Source of the DNA: Cryptomeria japonica
Taxonomy: Eukaryota > Streptophyta > Pinopsida > Cupressales > Cupressaceae
Direction: 5' to 3'
Length of the DNA: 64,000 nt
NCBI RefSeq assembly: GCF_030272615.1
Contig: NC_081410.1
Span: 286,501,957-286,565,956, forward strand
Position 1 is the first letter of the stretch, and each line of letters begins with the position of its first letter. A program made the position numbers and the translations under genes. Below the pieces are notes generated by a model. That model had not been told where the DNA came from, did not search any database, and was given only the letters and a program-made list of their open reading frames with translations. Positions 10,846-20,368 of this stretch are shown one piece after another.

Positions 10846-11380
10846 GCTTCATCGCTTCACATCAAGTTGAGATCTCTCAATCATCGGAATTGAATCAATC
10901 GCTAGGGGCATATCAATTTAATCGCTTTATATCAAGCTGATATTTGTCTTTTTTCTGAATCAATCTCTTAACGTTAATCAGTTTCATCACTTTTCATCAA
11001 GCTAATTATTCATTTAAAATCAATCAAGGGTTTAAAGAGTATCTTTTATCACACACTCAATCTAAGTAGATGTTCAGTTTCATCACATTGAATCAAGTTG
11101 GATAGTTTATCTTCACTCATCGTATCTTGATCAATCAAGTTCAAGATCAATTTTTATCTTCGCTCACTGTGTCTTGTTCAATCAATTTCTAGATCAGTAA
11201 GATCCGCTTCTTGATCAATCAAGTTCAAGTTCGGTATCTTTGTTCTCTATCGTTCCTAAGTTCAATCAAGTTTAGGATCGATGTCGCTTTAATCAGACTT
11301 CATTCAGCTTCATCACTTCGAATCAAGCTGAACATCTTGCTCTTCATCTGGTTCATGATCAATCAAGTTCAAAACTGGCA
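10846..11380 (+). repeat. Array of imperfect palindromic (hairpin) units in the 3' region of element A
   Basis: About ten units appear. One type has arms like CAGCTTCATC...GAATCAAGCTG (clear at 10846, 10910, 10976, 11071, 11300). The other is built on TTGATCAATCAAGTTCAAGATC (11117, 11158, 11205, 11255, 11352). Each unit can fold on itself. The array ends about 60 bases before the polypurine tract. Tandem repeats in the 3' untranslated region are a known property of Tat-type elements. Confidence 0.6.
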
Positions 11381-11433
11381 TCTCCTAGACATCACACATT
11401 CTTTGAACCAATGAGTTGCTCGCACATTAATTC

Positions 11434-11446
11434 AAAGAGGGGCAAA
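11434..11446 (+). other. Polypurine tract of gypsy element A
   Basis: AAAGAGGGGCAAA immediately precedes the LTR start TGTAATACCC. It primes plus-strand DNA synthesis and fixes the element's orientation and the LTR boundary. Confidence 0.85.
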
Positions 11447-12592
11447 TGTAATACCCTAAAAATGGTCATCTAAACCATGGGCTCCTAATCTTGATAACAT
11501 CACCAAGGTCCTAACAAAAGCCAATTAAATCAATCTTGAGGACATTATTAATTCTTTAATCATCAAATATCACATGGCAAGTTAATTACTCAATATTAAT
11601 TAAATATTTATTTAATTAATTGAATCATTCCAAGAAAATCATTTTGATCAATTATTCTATCTTAATTTATTAAATATCCTAGCATATTTAATTAATTAAT
11701 AAATTTTCCATTTAATCATGCAAAAAGAATTAATTTATTACAAAAGAGGAATTAATTACAAAGCAAGAGTTGAATTGAAAATAAAACAAAAGAATTGAAT
11801 TGAGAGAGGAATCAAACTTGAGATATTATTTCTTTTTCTAAATTTAGAACTTGAAATCAGAAAAGCAATTAATTGAATTATTAATCATTTTCTAAATGAA
11901 ACTCAAAGCTTTTCAGAAAAAGAAGTTCAGTTGCATTGAAAAGACTCTTTTCTTGAATAAATAAAAGAATTATCTACTTTTATCATAAGTGCATGAAATT
12001 AATTCTAATGCAACTTGAACTTCCTATCTAAATGCATTTCAATTAAACTATAATTGGAATCTATCTCAAGGTTAACTGAACCTGATTTGTCAATTATTTC
12101 AATTAATCCTAAATTGAGTTTTTTCATCATCTCTCTTGTAATTCTCTATAAATTCAACCTTCAGCTCTCATTCCAATTCACCCCAGAGATTTTTGAGAAC
12201 ACGCTTGGAGATTTATTATTGTTACGCTGATTTTTGCTCTGGAGTCATTGAATATATTATGCCTTTTTAGATTATTTGCATCCATATTTAGTTTATTCAT
12301 ATTGCTTGAATCCATATTGCTTGAATTCGTTATTGCTTGAATTATTCATCCATCTTGCATCCATTTTAGCTTAATATTATTCTCATATAGATCAAATCCT
12401 TTGTCTTGGTGTAGTCTAGTCACTGGTATTGCTTATAAAAATCTGAGAGCAATCTTGTACTCACATCTCTTAGAAGGCAATTAGTCGCTTTGTTATGGTT
12501 TATTATTTATTGATTATTGATTACTAACCATACATGTAATGACTTAATTGAAGTGTTGTGCTTGCAGCTACAGACCCTTTTTCACACACACA
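11447..12592 (+). repeat. 3' LTR of gypsy element A
   Basis: This 1146-bp LTR has TGTAATACCC at its start and CACACACACA at its end. It is the inverse of 376-1524. TCTATAAAT at about 12144-12152 is the likely U3 TATA box, and CCCCAGAGATTTTTGAGAACACGC follows in R/U5. At 12593 the sequence changes abruptly to copia reverse transcriptase read on the minus strand. Confidence 0.9.
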
Positions 12593-13430
12593 TAGATTAC
12601 TATTAGCAACACCTTTAGGAAATCCCAATTTCAACAAATATTTGTTTAATCTAGCATGCCAATCTCTAGCAACTTGTTTTAATTCATAAAGTGCTTTCTT
12701 CAACTTGCATACCATGTCTCCATCATCCAATAGTGAGAATCCATTAGGTTGTTCAATGTAAACTTCTTCATCTAAATCACCATTTAAAAATGCAGATTTG
12801 ACATCCATCTGATATACCTTGAAATCTTTATAAGCAACATTAGCGGGCAATAGTCTAACAACTTTGGTTCTGGCAACCGGAGCAAAAGTTTCCACATTGT
12901 CAATCCCTTCTTGTTGTGAATATCCTTTGCAGACCAATCTAGCTTTATTTCTAACAACTTCACCGACTTCATTCAATTTTTTTATGAATACACATTTAGT
13001 ACAAATAACATTTATATCATTAGGTCTAGGCACAAGTTCCCAAGTGTTGTTCTTTTCAATTTGATCTAACTCTTCTTCCATAGCTCTCATCCAATTTTTC
13101 ATCTTTATAGGCTTCAACAACATCTCTAGGTTCATCTTTAGAAATTAAACACACTTCTTCTGCAACTAACTTTCTTCTAGTCATCACACCTTTATTATTG
13201 TCACCAATAATCTGATTCTTGGAATGATTGAATCTTACATACCTTGGAGTCTTTTGAATGTTTTGATCTTTAGGTTCTTGCACATCATCACCAACAACAG
13301 CAACATCCGAATTAACAGTCTCTACCGGATCATTCTGCTTAGGTTCTTTAGATTGAATAGGAGCTAAAACAACATGTTGACCATCATCATAAGCTCTTAT
13401 CTCCTTCCTAAGGTTCTCATCCACTCTCAC
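12593..13430 (-). pseudogene. Copia reverse transcriptase, 3' part missing
   Basis: A linker (13056-13430) ends with RFNHSKNQIIGDNNKGVMTR. RT then reads NWMRAMEEELDQIEKNNTWE, KARLVCKGYSQQEGIDNVET, FAPVARTKVVRLLPANVAYK and VYQMDVKSAFLNGDLDEEVY, the last with the first catalytic Asp. It continues through LYELKQVARDWHARLNKYLL and LGFPKGVANSNL, and is cut at 12593. The YVDD box would lie just beyond the cut. The missing half is the part present in copia 2 at 46876-47850. Confidence 0.92.
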
Positions 13431-13466
13431 ATTTTTACTTTCAACTATCTTTCTCAGTCTCTTATT

Positions 13467-14460
13467 TTAGCACCAGTAGGCTTTTCTCTTTGTAGAATAT
13501 CCCAGAAAGATAGCTTCATCATTTCTAGCATCAAACTTTCCAATATCTTCATCTCTCTTGATATAACACTTGCTACCAAAAAATTTAAAATATTTTACAG
13601 TAGGAACATGACCAAACCAAATCTCATAAGGGGTCTTACTGGTATCACCTTTGGTATGAACTATGTTAATTGTATAGACTGTAGTACTAATAGCTTCTCT
13701 CCAGTAGACCTTCAAAATGTTTCCTTCAATCAACATGGTTCTTGCAACATCCAAAATAGTACGGTTCTTCCTTTCAACAACTTCATTTTGTTTTGGGGTC
13801 CTAGGAGAAGATAGTTATCTTCTGATTCCATTCATCTCACAGAATGAGTTGAACTCACCAGAACATAATTCTCCACCTCTATCAGATCTCAGACACTTCA
13901 ATTTCAATTCGGACTTAGTTTCAACTTTAGCTTTGAATATCTTGAATTTCTCAAATGCTTTTGATTTCTCCTTCAGAAAGACAACCCACATCATCTTGGA
14001 ATAATCATCAATTAGTAGCACAAAGTATCTATCACCCTACACACTTTTAATATTTGTAGGTCCGCACAGGTCAGGGTGCACAAGATCTAGTAGTCCATCA
14101 GATGTATACTATTTGTTCTTGAAAGAAATCCTTGTTTTCTTACCCAACTGAATTTCCTTACATACCAGATTAATAGGTTTAACAATCTTAGGCAAATCTC
14201 TAACAACTTGCGTAGAACTGATCTTGATCAATGAATCAAAGCTTACATGACATAGTATCCTATGCCACAACCAACTCTCATCTATCTTAGCAATCAAACA
14301 ACTTTTCTCACCAGCATTCAAATGAAAAATGTTACCTTTAGTCTTAGCCCCAGATGCAATCTCTATACTAGAGGCATTCAAGATCTTGCATTTACCATTC
14401 TTGAATTGTAAATCATAACCCTTATCAACCATATGTCCAACACTCAAAAGATTATTCTTT
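13467..14460 (-). pseudogene. Copia integrase
   Basis: NNLLSVGHMVDKGYDLQF leads into the HHCC-like pre-integrase region (LWHRILCHVSFDSLIKIS, then VCKEIQLGK with the expected second Cys lost). The core shows DDYSKMMWVVFLKEK, then KCLRSDRGGELCSGEFNSFC carrying the second Asp. After a frame change, VERKNRTILDVARTMLIEGN provides the third acidic residue. The C-terminal part reads YEIWFGHVPTVKYFKFFGSK and IFLGYSTKRKAYW. Stops between pieces at about 14110 and 13815 break it into three frames. Its role would be insertion of the DNA copy. Confidence 0.9.
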
Positions 14461-14465
14461 AAACC

Positions 14466-15725
14466 TTAAACATACAAGACATCAGCAGTGTTATGCTTAC
14501 CATCATATGTTTCGAAGCTTACAAATTTGCTTTTATCACCAATCATATGATGTGAACAACCACTGCCAATCACCCATTCATCTTTCTCTTCTACCTTAGC
14601 AGACAATGCTCTTTCCTCAACTGAACAGCTAGCAGAATCAGTAAGTATAGGTCTATCCTCTCTAATAGAAATAAACACAATTCCATCTCCTTCTAAATCA
14701 TCATTTGTAACACCTTCATTTGTAGCATAATAACAGTTCCTTTGGTTCCTAAACTTCTGGTTAGACTTATAGGGCTTATCATACTTTTCATACTTCTCAT
14801 ATCTCTCATTTCTATCATGCTTATCAAATTTGTCATGTCTATCATACTTAGCCATTCTCTCCGGGCATCTAGAAGCAAAATGTCTTATCTTATTACAAGA
14901 GAAACATTTTAGAGGAAACTTTCCATCATACTTACCGACACCTTTAGGCAATCTCTGGGAAATCAATGCTTCAAGCTCATCAAGTTCTCTTTCTTTCTCT
15001 GCTATCTCTCTTCTTTCTCTTTCATATCTAGATATCTTGTACTCATTAGGATCATATTCTTGTTTACTAGACACAAATGTTGATTCTTTAAATTTTGTCT
15101 CAGACTTTCCATGTGATTCTCCAAATTCACTCAACTCAAATGCAGTAAGTTTCCCAACCAACATGTCTCTTATTACTGTGGTCACTCTCCAGATCTCATC
15201 AATTACAGAAAACTTATGTTTGTAAGCAGGAGGAAAAGATCTCAGCACCTTAGCAACAATCTCATCTTCCTCAATCTTTCCACTGACACATCTGATACCA
15301 AGGACAAGCTCATTTACCTTAGCCATGTATGAGTGTATGTTCTCATCATCTCCCATCTTCAATGTTTCATACTTTCCTTTCAAACTCTACAACTTAGCAA
15401 CTTTCACTTGACTATCACCTTCATACAAGATTTCAAGTTTCTCCCAGATCTCATGTGCAGTCTGAAGTCCCATTACATTTGTCATCTCAGAATCAGTTAG
15501 GGCACTAAGCAATGCTTCCTTTACTCTAATGTTATATTTAGCTTCCTTAGTCTCATCAAGAGTAGATGGTCCATTCTGAGGAACAACATAGACATTCTTA
15601 GTGATCTTCCACTAATCCTCTCCAAGACATTTCAAGTGCACTTCCATCTGCCTCTTCCATACTGTATAGTTGCTTCCTTCAAACCTCAAACTGTCCTTTT
15701 TGAAAAGAATACCTTGAGTTGCCAT
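14466..15725 (-). pseudogene. Copia gag and protease
   Basis: The ATG at 15725 begins MATQGILFKKDSLRFEGSNY, then VWKRQMEVHLKCLG, the usual copia Gag start. The frame runs on through TAG stops at about 15613 and 15389 (both where Q is expected) into the 305-codon open stretch to 14466. The zinc knuckle reads CFSCNKIRHFASRC: CX2CX4HX4C is present, but the usual Gly is Arg. It is followed by a K/D/R/Y-rich repeat region (YDRHDKFDKHDRNERYEKYE). Protease follows as EWVIGSGCSHHMIGDKSKF; the catalytic Asp of DSG is Gly, so the enzyme would be inactive. A TAA/TAG region at 14462 ends the piece. Confidence 0.9.
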
Positions 15726-15766
15726 TATGGATCTCCTCAAGCGATTAAGATTCTACCAGAGGATCT

Positions 15767-15779
15767 GTCTCTGATACCA
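15767..15779 (-). other. Primer-binding site of copia element 1
   Basis: Minus-strand TGGTATCAGAGAC sits 2 bases past the LTR end (AACA at 15782). It matches the initiator tRNA-Met complement TGGTATCAGAGC except for an added A. Confidence 0.88.
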
Positions 15780-15781
15780 AT

Positions 15782-17037
15782 TGTTAGCAACAATAAAGGA
15801 GGAAGATTGAGAGGGAGGGAGTGAATAAATCTTCATCGGATTAGAAAATTAAACTTCAAAACAAGAACTGATAAACTGCAGCAATAGTCAGATAACTGGA
15901 TTAACAACACAACACACAACACCAAGATTTTTGATGTGGAAAACCTAGTTAATTGAAAGACCACAGTGGGAACCTACCCACAGTACGATGATACTCTGCA
16001 ATAGTATATGAAAATATTACAATGGGGAATGCACATGCATTCAGGCACACTGCCTAGAGCTCACTACTCAAAAGATATTTAACTGAAAGGATACAATCCT
16101 TAGGGAAGTCTTACTAACTTACAATATGATTTGGAAAACAATCCGGAAGGAATGAACTGCAATGATAGCATCTATAAATGCCTGATGACAGTTCCGATTA
16201 AGCACAATTGTCTTCTCTACAACACCAAACTCACCTCAACACCTCATTGAATGATATATCCTTGTTCACACATTCATCTCTCTCTAATAATGAAGACACA
16301 ATACTGACTCACAAATTACATAAGCATCTCACCTATATATACAAATCATCAACCTTGATAACAAGGTCAGCTAAAACCTCAACCCTCATCTTACAATTAC
16401 AAAAATTATATTGCATGATACAAAGATTGATCATAGGACCAATATTATGATTTAAATTACATATAATGGAACTAATTCAAATTACCAAATGATCACATCC
16501 ACTGAAAATCCTTCTAAGACCAACTGCAACACGCTTCACCAACAGAAATATCGCATAACTTGAAAAATCACCGGTTCATAAAAAATCACCAAAACTTGCA
16601 CAATGATCAATGAGGATCGCCAAAAAAAAATAGGACACAACTAGGAAACACTAGAAAACATGTTAGAATCATCTGGAATAGTTGCACCAACACCACTTTT
16701 CAAATCTTCATTGATCAACATCTAGAAGCTCAAGAACACAACCAATCAGCAATTGTCATGAGGAAAGATAACTTGCGGAGCACCTAATCATGAACCATCT
16801 AAAATAAAGATTCTCAAGATCATCTAAGATAATATCCCAAAGTCTCAACACAAGATCTGATTATACCAGAATATACTAAAGAAAATACCAGAGTCTGCAA
16901 AATAGTGATCAGCAAAACCAAACTATAAAACCGGATCATAAAATATTCCCAAACTCATTGTAATAGATCACAAGAATATGTTGACATCAATGACAACATC
17001 ATATCCTATCAATAGAAATGATCAACTAAATCTAACA
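15782..17037 (-). repeat. 5' LTR of copia element 1
   Basis: This 1256-bp LTR starts TGTTAGATTT on the minus strand at 17037 and ends GCTAACA at 15782. It is clearly related to the copia 2 LTRs (shared blocks such as CACAACACCAAGATTTT and GGTGGGAACCTACCCAC on one strand or the other). Confidence 0.88.
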
Positions 17038-17050
17038 ATCTCCCCCAATC
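17038..17050 (-). other. Polypurine-tract-like sequence upstream of the copia 1 LTR
   Basis: Minus-strand GATTGGGGGAGAT directly precedes the LTR start. The same GGGGGAGAT precedes the copia 2 3' LTR. A PPT on this side and a PBS on the other means this LTR could be shared by two tandem copies. The rest of the second copy is absent. Confidence 0.55.
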
Positions 17051-17057
17051 ACGCAAC

Positions 17058-17276
17058 AAGGATATCTACTATAGTGTATAATGTCTGACCATAAAGTGAA
17101 GTAGGTCATTAGGACATTGTCAAGGGAGACCCACCTTGGTTTTGTAGAGCCAAAAGTGCATGAAATTTCAGTCTTGTGAGTGAATATCATTTGTTGGCCA
17201 AATCCAACCTTGAACCTGAGAATAGGAATGTGGCTAAATCTTTGGTTTTGGGGATATGTTGATTTGGGAACCAACA
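17058..17276 (+). repeat. 3' tail of 5' LTR of the family-1 gag element
   Basis: These 219 bases match 25396-25609 (for example CTATAGTGTATAATGTCTGA, then AAAGTGAAGTAGGTCATTAG), ending GGGAACCAACA. The match begins abruptly near 17058. The rest of the LTR, about 5 kb by comparison with the 3' copy, is absent. Confidence 0.82.
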
Positions 17277-17279
17277 AAT

Positions 17280-17297
17280 TGGCAACTCTATTCGGGA
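17280..17297 (+). other. Primer-binding site of the family-1 gag element
   Basis: TGGCAACTCTATTCGGGA starts 3 bases after the LTR end. The equivalent in the other gag element (56179) is TGGCAACTCTGCTGGGGA, so the pair supports both boundaries. I do not assign the tRNA. Confidence 0.72.
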
Positions 17298-17525
17298 TAG
17301 GTTGAATAAAGGCTTGTCAAGTTGCCCATGAGTCTCTAGTTAAGAATTTTAGCCTAGAAGAAGTTTTGTAGTAGCATATGTGAAGAGGATTTAATTGACT
17401 CTGCTAAGGATAGGTTGAATAAAGGCTTGTCAAGTTTCCCAAGAGTCTCTGGTTAAGAAGTTTTTAGCCTAGAAGAAGTTTTGTAGCAACATATGTGATG
17501 AAGATTCATGTGACTCTATTGTTGA
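17294..17525 (+). repeat. Two-copy tandem repeat in the leader, unit about 113 bp
   Basis: GGATAGGTTGAATAAAGGCT and all that follows through GCCTAGAAGAAGTTTTGTAG and CATATGTGA occurs twice (starts near 17294 and 17407) with about ten differences. It lies between the PBS and gag. Confidence 0.85.
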
Positions 17526-18051
17526 AGAGAAGACTCAGAATTTTAAAAGGTTTTGAATAGCTCTCATTTTTTCAAGAATGTTCCTCTACAAGGAGGTGGC
17601 AACTCTATCCTAAAAGAACCTAATAAATAAAAAAGAAGAGCTCTAGTTGTGAAGAGCTTTTAGTCAAGAAGAAGTGACCAACTACTATAATATTTTCTAG
17701 GTATTTTCCTATTGGTTTACCAAAGAAATTTGTATAAAAGCCATGAGTATTTAGGGCTGAAATGAATCCCTTATCAAGTGTAGTAGCACTATTAAGAGGG
17801 GAAATATTTTGTATTTAGATTACATGCTTCTATGTTGTATTTTTTAGTCATGATATTTTGAGAAGAGCATGTAATGTTGTAATAGGTCCACTCAAGAGAA
17901 TCTTAAGCCTGGTTTCTCATTGTTTTGTGTACTATCTCATCTTAAGGTCTTGAGATGAAAAGGAAGAGTCATAAAATGTAACTACATTGTTGTATGAAGA
18001 GGTTTTACAAGTCAAGAAAAAATGTATTATCCAAGTATTGTCCTAGGCATA

Positions 18052-20231
18052 ATGAATAATCAACAACTTCATCCATGTCCACCAGGAGAGGTGTTTATCC
18101 TCGAAAGATATAAGCCGTTGAACTATAGAAATATTTAGGGATACCCACACCCTTTCCCTATTGAGTTTAAAGACCAAAGGCCTTTGTTTCATGCAAAGGA
18201 GTGTGAATCAGTAGTCAAGCATGTGTAGTCACTTTGTGAGTTTATAGAAGATTTTTAGTTTCATGATGAAGATATTATTATGAAGTTATTTATGAGGTCT
18301 TTGAAAAATGATGCAAGAGAATGGTATGATAGTTTGCCCATGCAATGCATATCTTCATGGGAAGATTTTAAGGGGTTGTTCCTAAGAAGATTCGGTGATA
18401 ATAATAAAAGTTATGAACAACTCATGAGTTCTCAGAATTTTCTAGCAAGTAGGAATGTGATGTATGCACAAATACAATATGGGTCAAGTGTTGAAAATGG
18501 TTTCCAAAGCATAGATTTCCCTGCTGTCCCAACTTATGTTTTTTAGCACCATGAGTATTCCCATCAGCCTCAAATTGATCATGAGTGTAATCCAAGTCTT
18601 GCATATCCAATGGTGTATGTTAGTGAATCATTGAATATAATAAGTATGGAAGATGAACCACCACATGCATTGTTTTTAAGGTTCTTAAGAGATTTAAAGA
18701 ACATTCCTATGAGTTTTATGCTTCTCGAGTCTGAGTGAATTGACTTGTTTTTGCAAGTCTATGAGCCTAATGTTGTCCAACAGTCTAAAGATTTGAAACC
18801 ATCGAGTATGGATCAGGTTGGTGAATGGATATATATGATTGAAAGGTTCAAATCTGAAATTTCACTTGATGTTGAAAACCTTAATGCTGATAATGAAAAC
18901 ATTGAGCCAAAATGTGATAAGAATGCACAAGTTTGTAGCGATAGTCCTTGTATTGTTGAAAATCAAATATATTTTCATGTTGCAGTAGATAATGTTTGTG
19001 AAAAATAGATAGATGATGAATGTACACCTATAAATGATTGTAATGGCAACCTAAATGCAATTGAATATGAATATTTGGAGAGTCCACTTTCTATTTCAAA
19101 GTGTGACCTTGCGTTTGATAAGGTTGTGGGAGATTCAATCTCCTGTGCCATAACAAATATATGCTCTTATGGAGTCATTGAGTTCTTAGTTTGTAATAAT
19201 GACAATGATTTGTAGGAAGATGATGCTCACAACTCTTGTGAAGGCATATAGGAAGAGAATATGGGACATATGGATGAAGAGGGCACATGCTCAATTTGTA
19301 GTGAACAAATTTCAAAGTTATTGGCAGCTGAATATCAGAGGTATGCATGAGGAAAATGCCAACAACTCATGTGCCCTGTTGATATAGGTTTTGAAAATGA
19401 AAGTATTCCTTATAATGATAAATGTAATACACCCACCATCAATTTTCTTCCTTTATTAAAAATAGTTGGTGAGGAAAGTGATGAAGATTATAAAAGTGTA
19501 GAGTTTCTTGAATGCGATCATGATGTATATGTTGATGGTGAAAGTGTATGTGCTGATAAAAACTCAAAATTATTTTTTGATGACATATGGGTGGCTGATA
19601 ATAATGACATTCATTGCAAAGATGATCCTAATGAAGAAGTTTCAATTGCTGAGACAAGGAGCATTGGAGGGGACTCAAAATGTCAAGATGATAAATCTTG
19701 TCAACACTTAGGATTGCAGTTACTTGCGAGGATTATGTATGATTTTTTTTCATGCTCTTGATGAAGGTTTGGATGACGTATATGGTTTTAGGATGAGTTC
19801 TTCTAAGAAATTATTTTTTGACATGCAAACTAGTGACTAGAATGAAGACCATAGAGCTAATTGTGTGTTAGAACATGAATCTTTTCTTTTTTCAGTTGGA
19901 TGATATGTGCACAAAGCATGACAGTGATTTCAGCAATAATGAATGTTATGTTCAGCATAAAAGTGTCTTGTTTGATGAGCATAGCATGTTTTTATCACAT
20001 GATTATCAGTATTTTCAAAATGTGCATGAGTTTCGAATGATTAATGATAGTGAATGCACTCACAACATTGAGTATGGCAGTTGGATGAGAGATGTCAGTA
20101 TGATTAAGTAGTTAGATGTTAGTGCTATTTTTAGATTGGCCTTAATGCAATCAGAGGAAAACCATGTTTATGACAGAGGAAAGAATAGACCTTTCTATTT
20201 TGATGGCCTTCGGCCATCACATGTGGTTTGA
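18052..20231 (+). pseudogene. Gag-like polyprotein with long acidic tail (family 1)
   Basis: The chosen ATG at 18052 begins MNNQQLHPCPPGEVF. The capsid-like part reads MKLFMRSLKNDAREWYDSLP and SSWEDFKGLFLRRFGD, a retrotransposon Gag match, and parallels MKLFIQSLKEDARDWFSFLP in the element at 56915. One frame runs from 18052 to about 19758 with stops (TAG at 18136, 18229, 18259 and 18544, a TGA near 18738 and a TAG at 19006). A frameshift at the T8 run near 19743 moves it on. After the capsid part comes a long D/E/N-rich, Cys-containing region ending ENHVYDRGKNRPFYF. The last motif recurs at the C-terminus of the other element (ENHIFDRGK). Part of the capsid after YEQLMSSQ is deleted. No zinc knuckle and no enzyme are seen. 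Confidence 0.72.
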
Positions 20232-20368
20232 TGTTCAAGACACAATAGTAGGGGGAAGAGATGACCTTTTTTGACTTTGCACCCAATGGAGTAAGCACCC
20301 GATCTACTCCCAGAGATCTGGATTCTTGCCATGCTTGTAGGGGGCATGCATCCCCAAGCTAGAGCCAC

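Larger units (their letters stand above)
1525..12592 (+). mobile_element. Tat-type Ty3/gypsy element A, 5' truncated in view, with antisense PMD gene
   Basis: The visible part holds, in order, the protease-RT linker, RT, RNase H, aRH, integrase, a 1.6 kb spacer, an antisense PMD gene (7972-10268), a repeat-rich 3' region, a polypurine tract and the 3' LTR. The pair RNase H plus downstream aRH is diagnostic of the Tat lineage. Gag, protease and 5' LTR are missing because element B lies at 1-1524; they should be found left of the window. The right end joins RT sequence of a copia element at 12593, so A itself was inserted there. All frames are broken. Confidence 0.88.
12593..17037 (-). mobile_element. 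Ty1/copia element 1, interrupted in RT
   Basis: From right to left it has a 5' LTR, a tRNA-Met-type PBS, gag with zinc knuckle, protease, integrase and the first two thirds of RT. It stops at 12593, where gypsy element A was inserted. The remaining RT, RNase H and 3' LTR should lie on the far side of gypsy A, left of the window. It is closely related to copia element 2 (45308-52294), so the missing part can be predicted from that copy. Confidence 0.88.

Noticed and set aside
376-12592. Giant terminal-inverted-repeat DNA transposon or Helitron-like element
   Set aside because: The inverted ends are typical LTRs with PBS, PPT and U3 TATA; no transposase is present between them.
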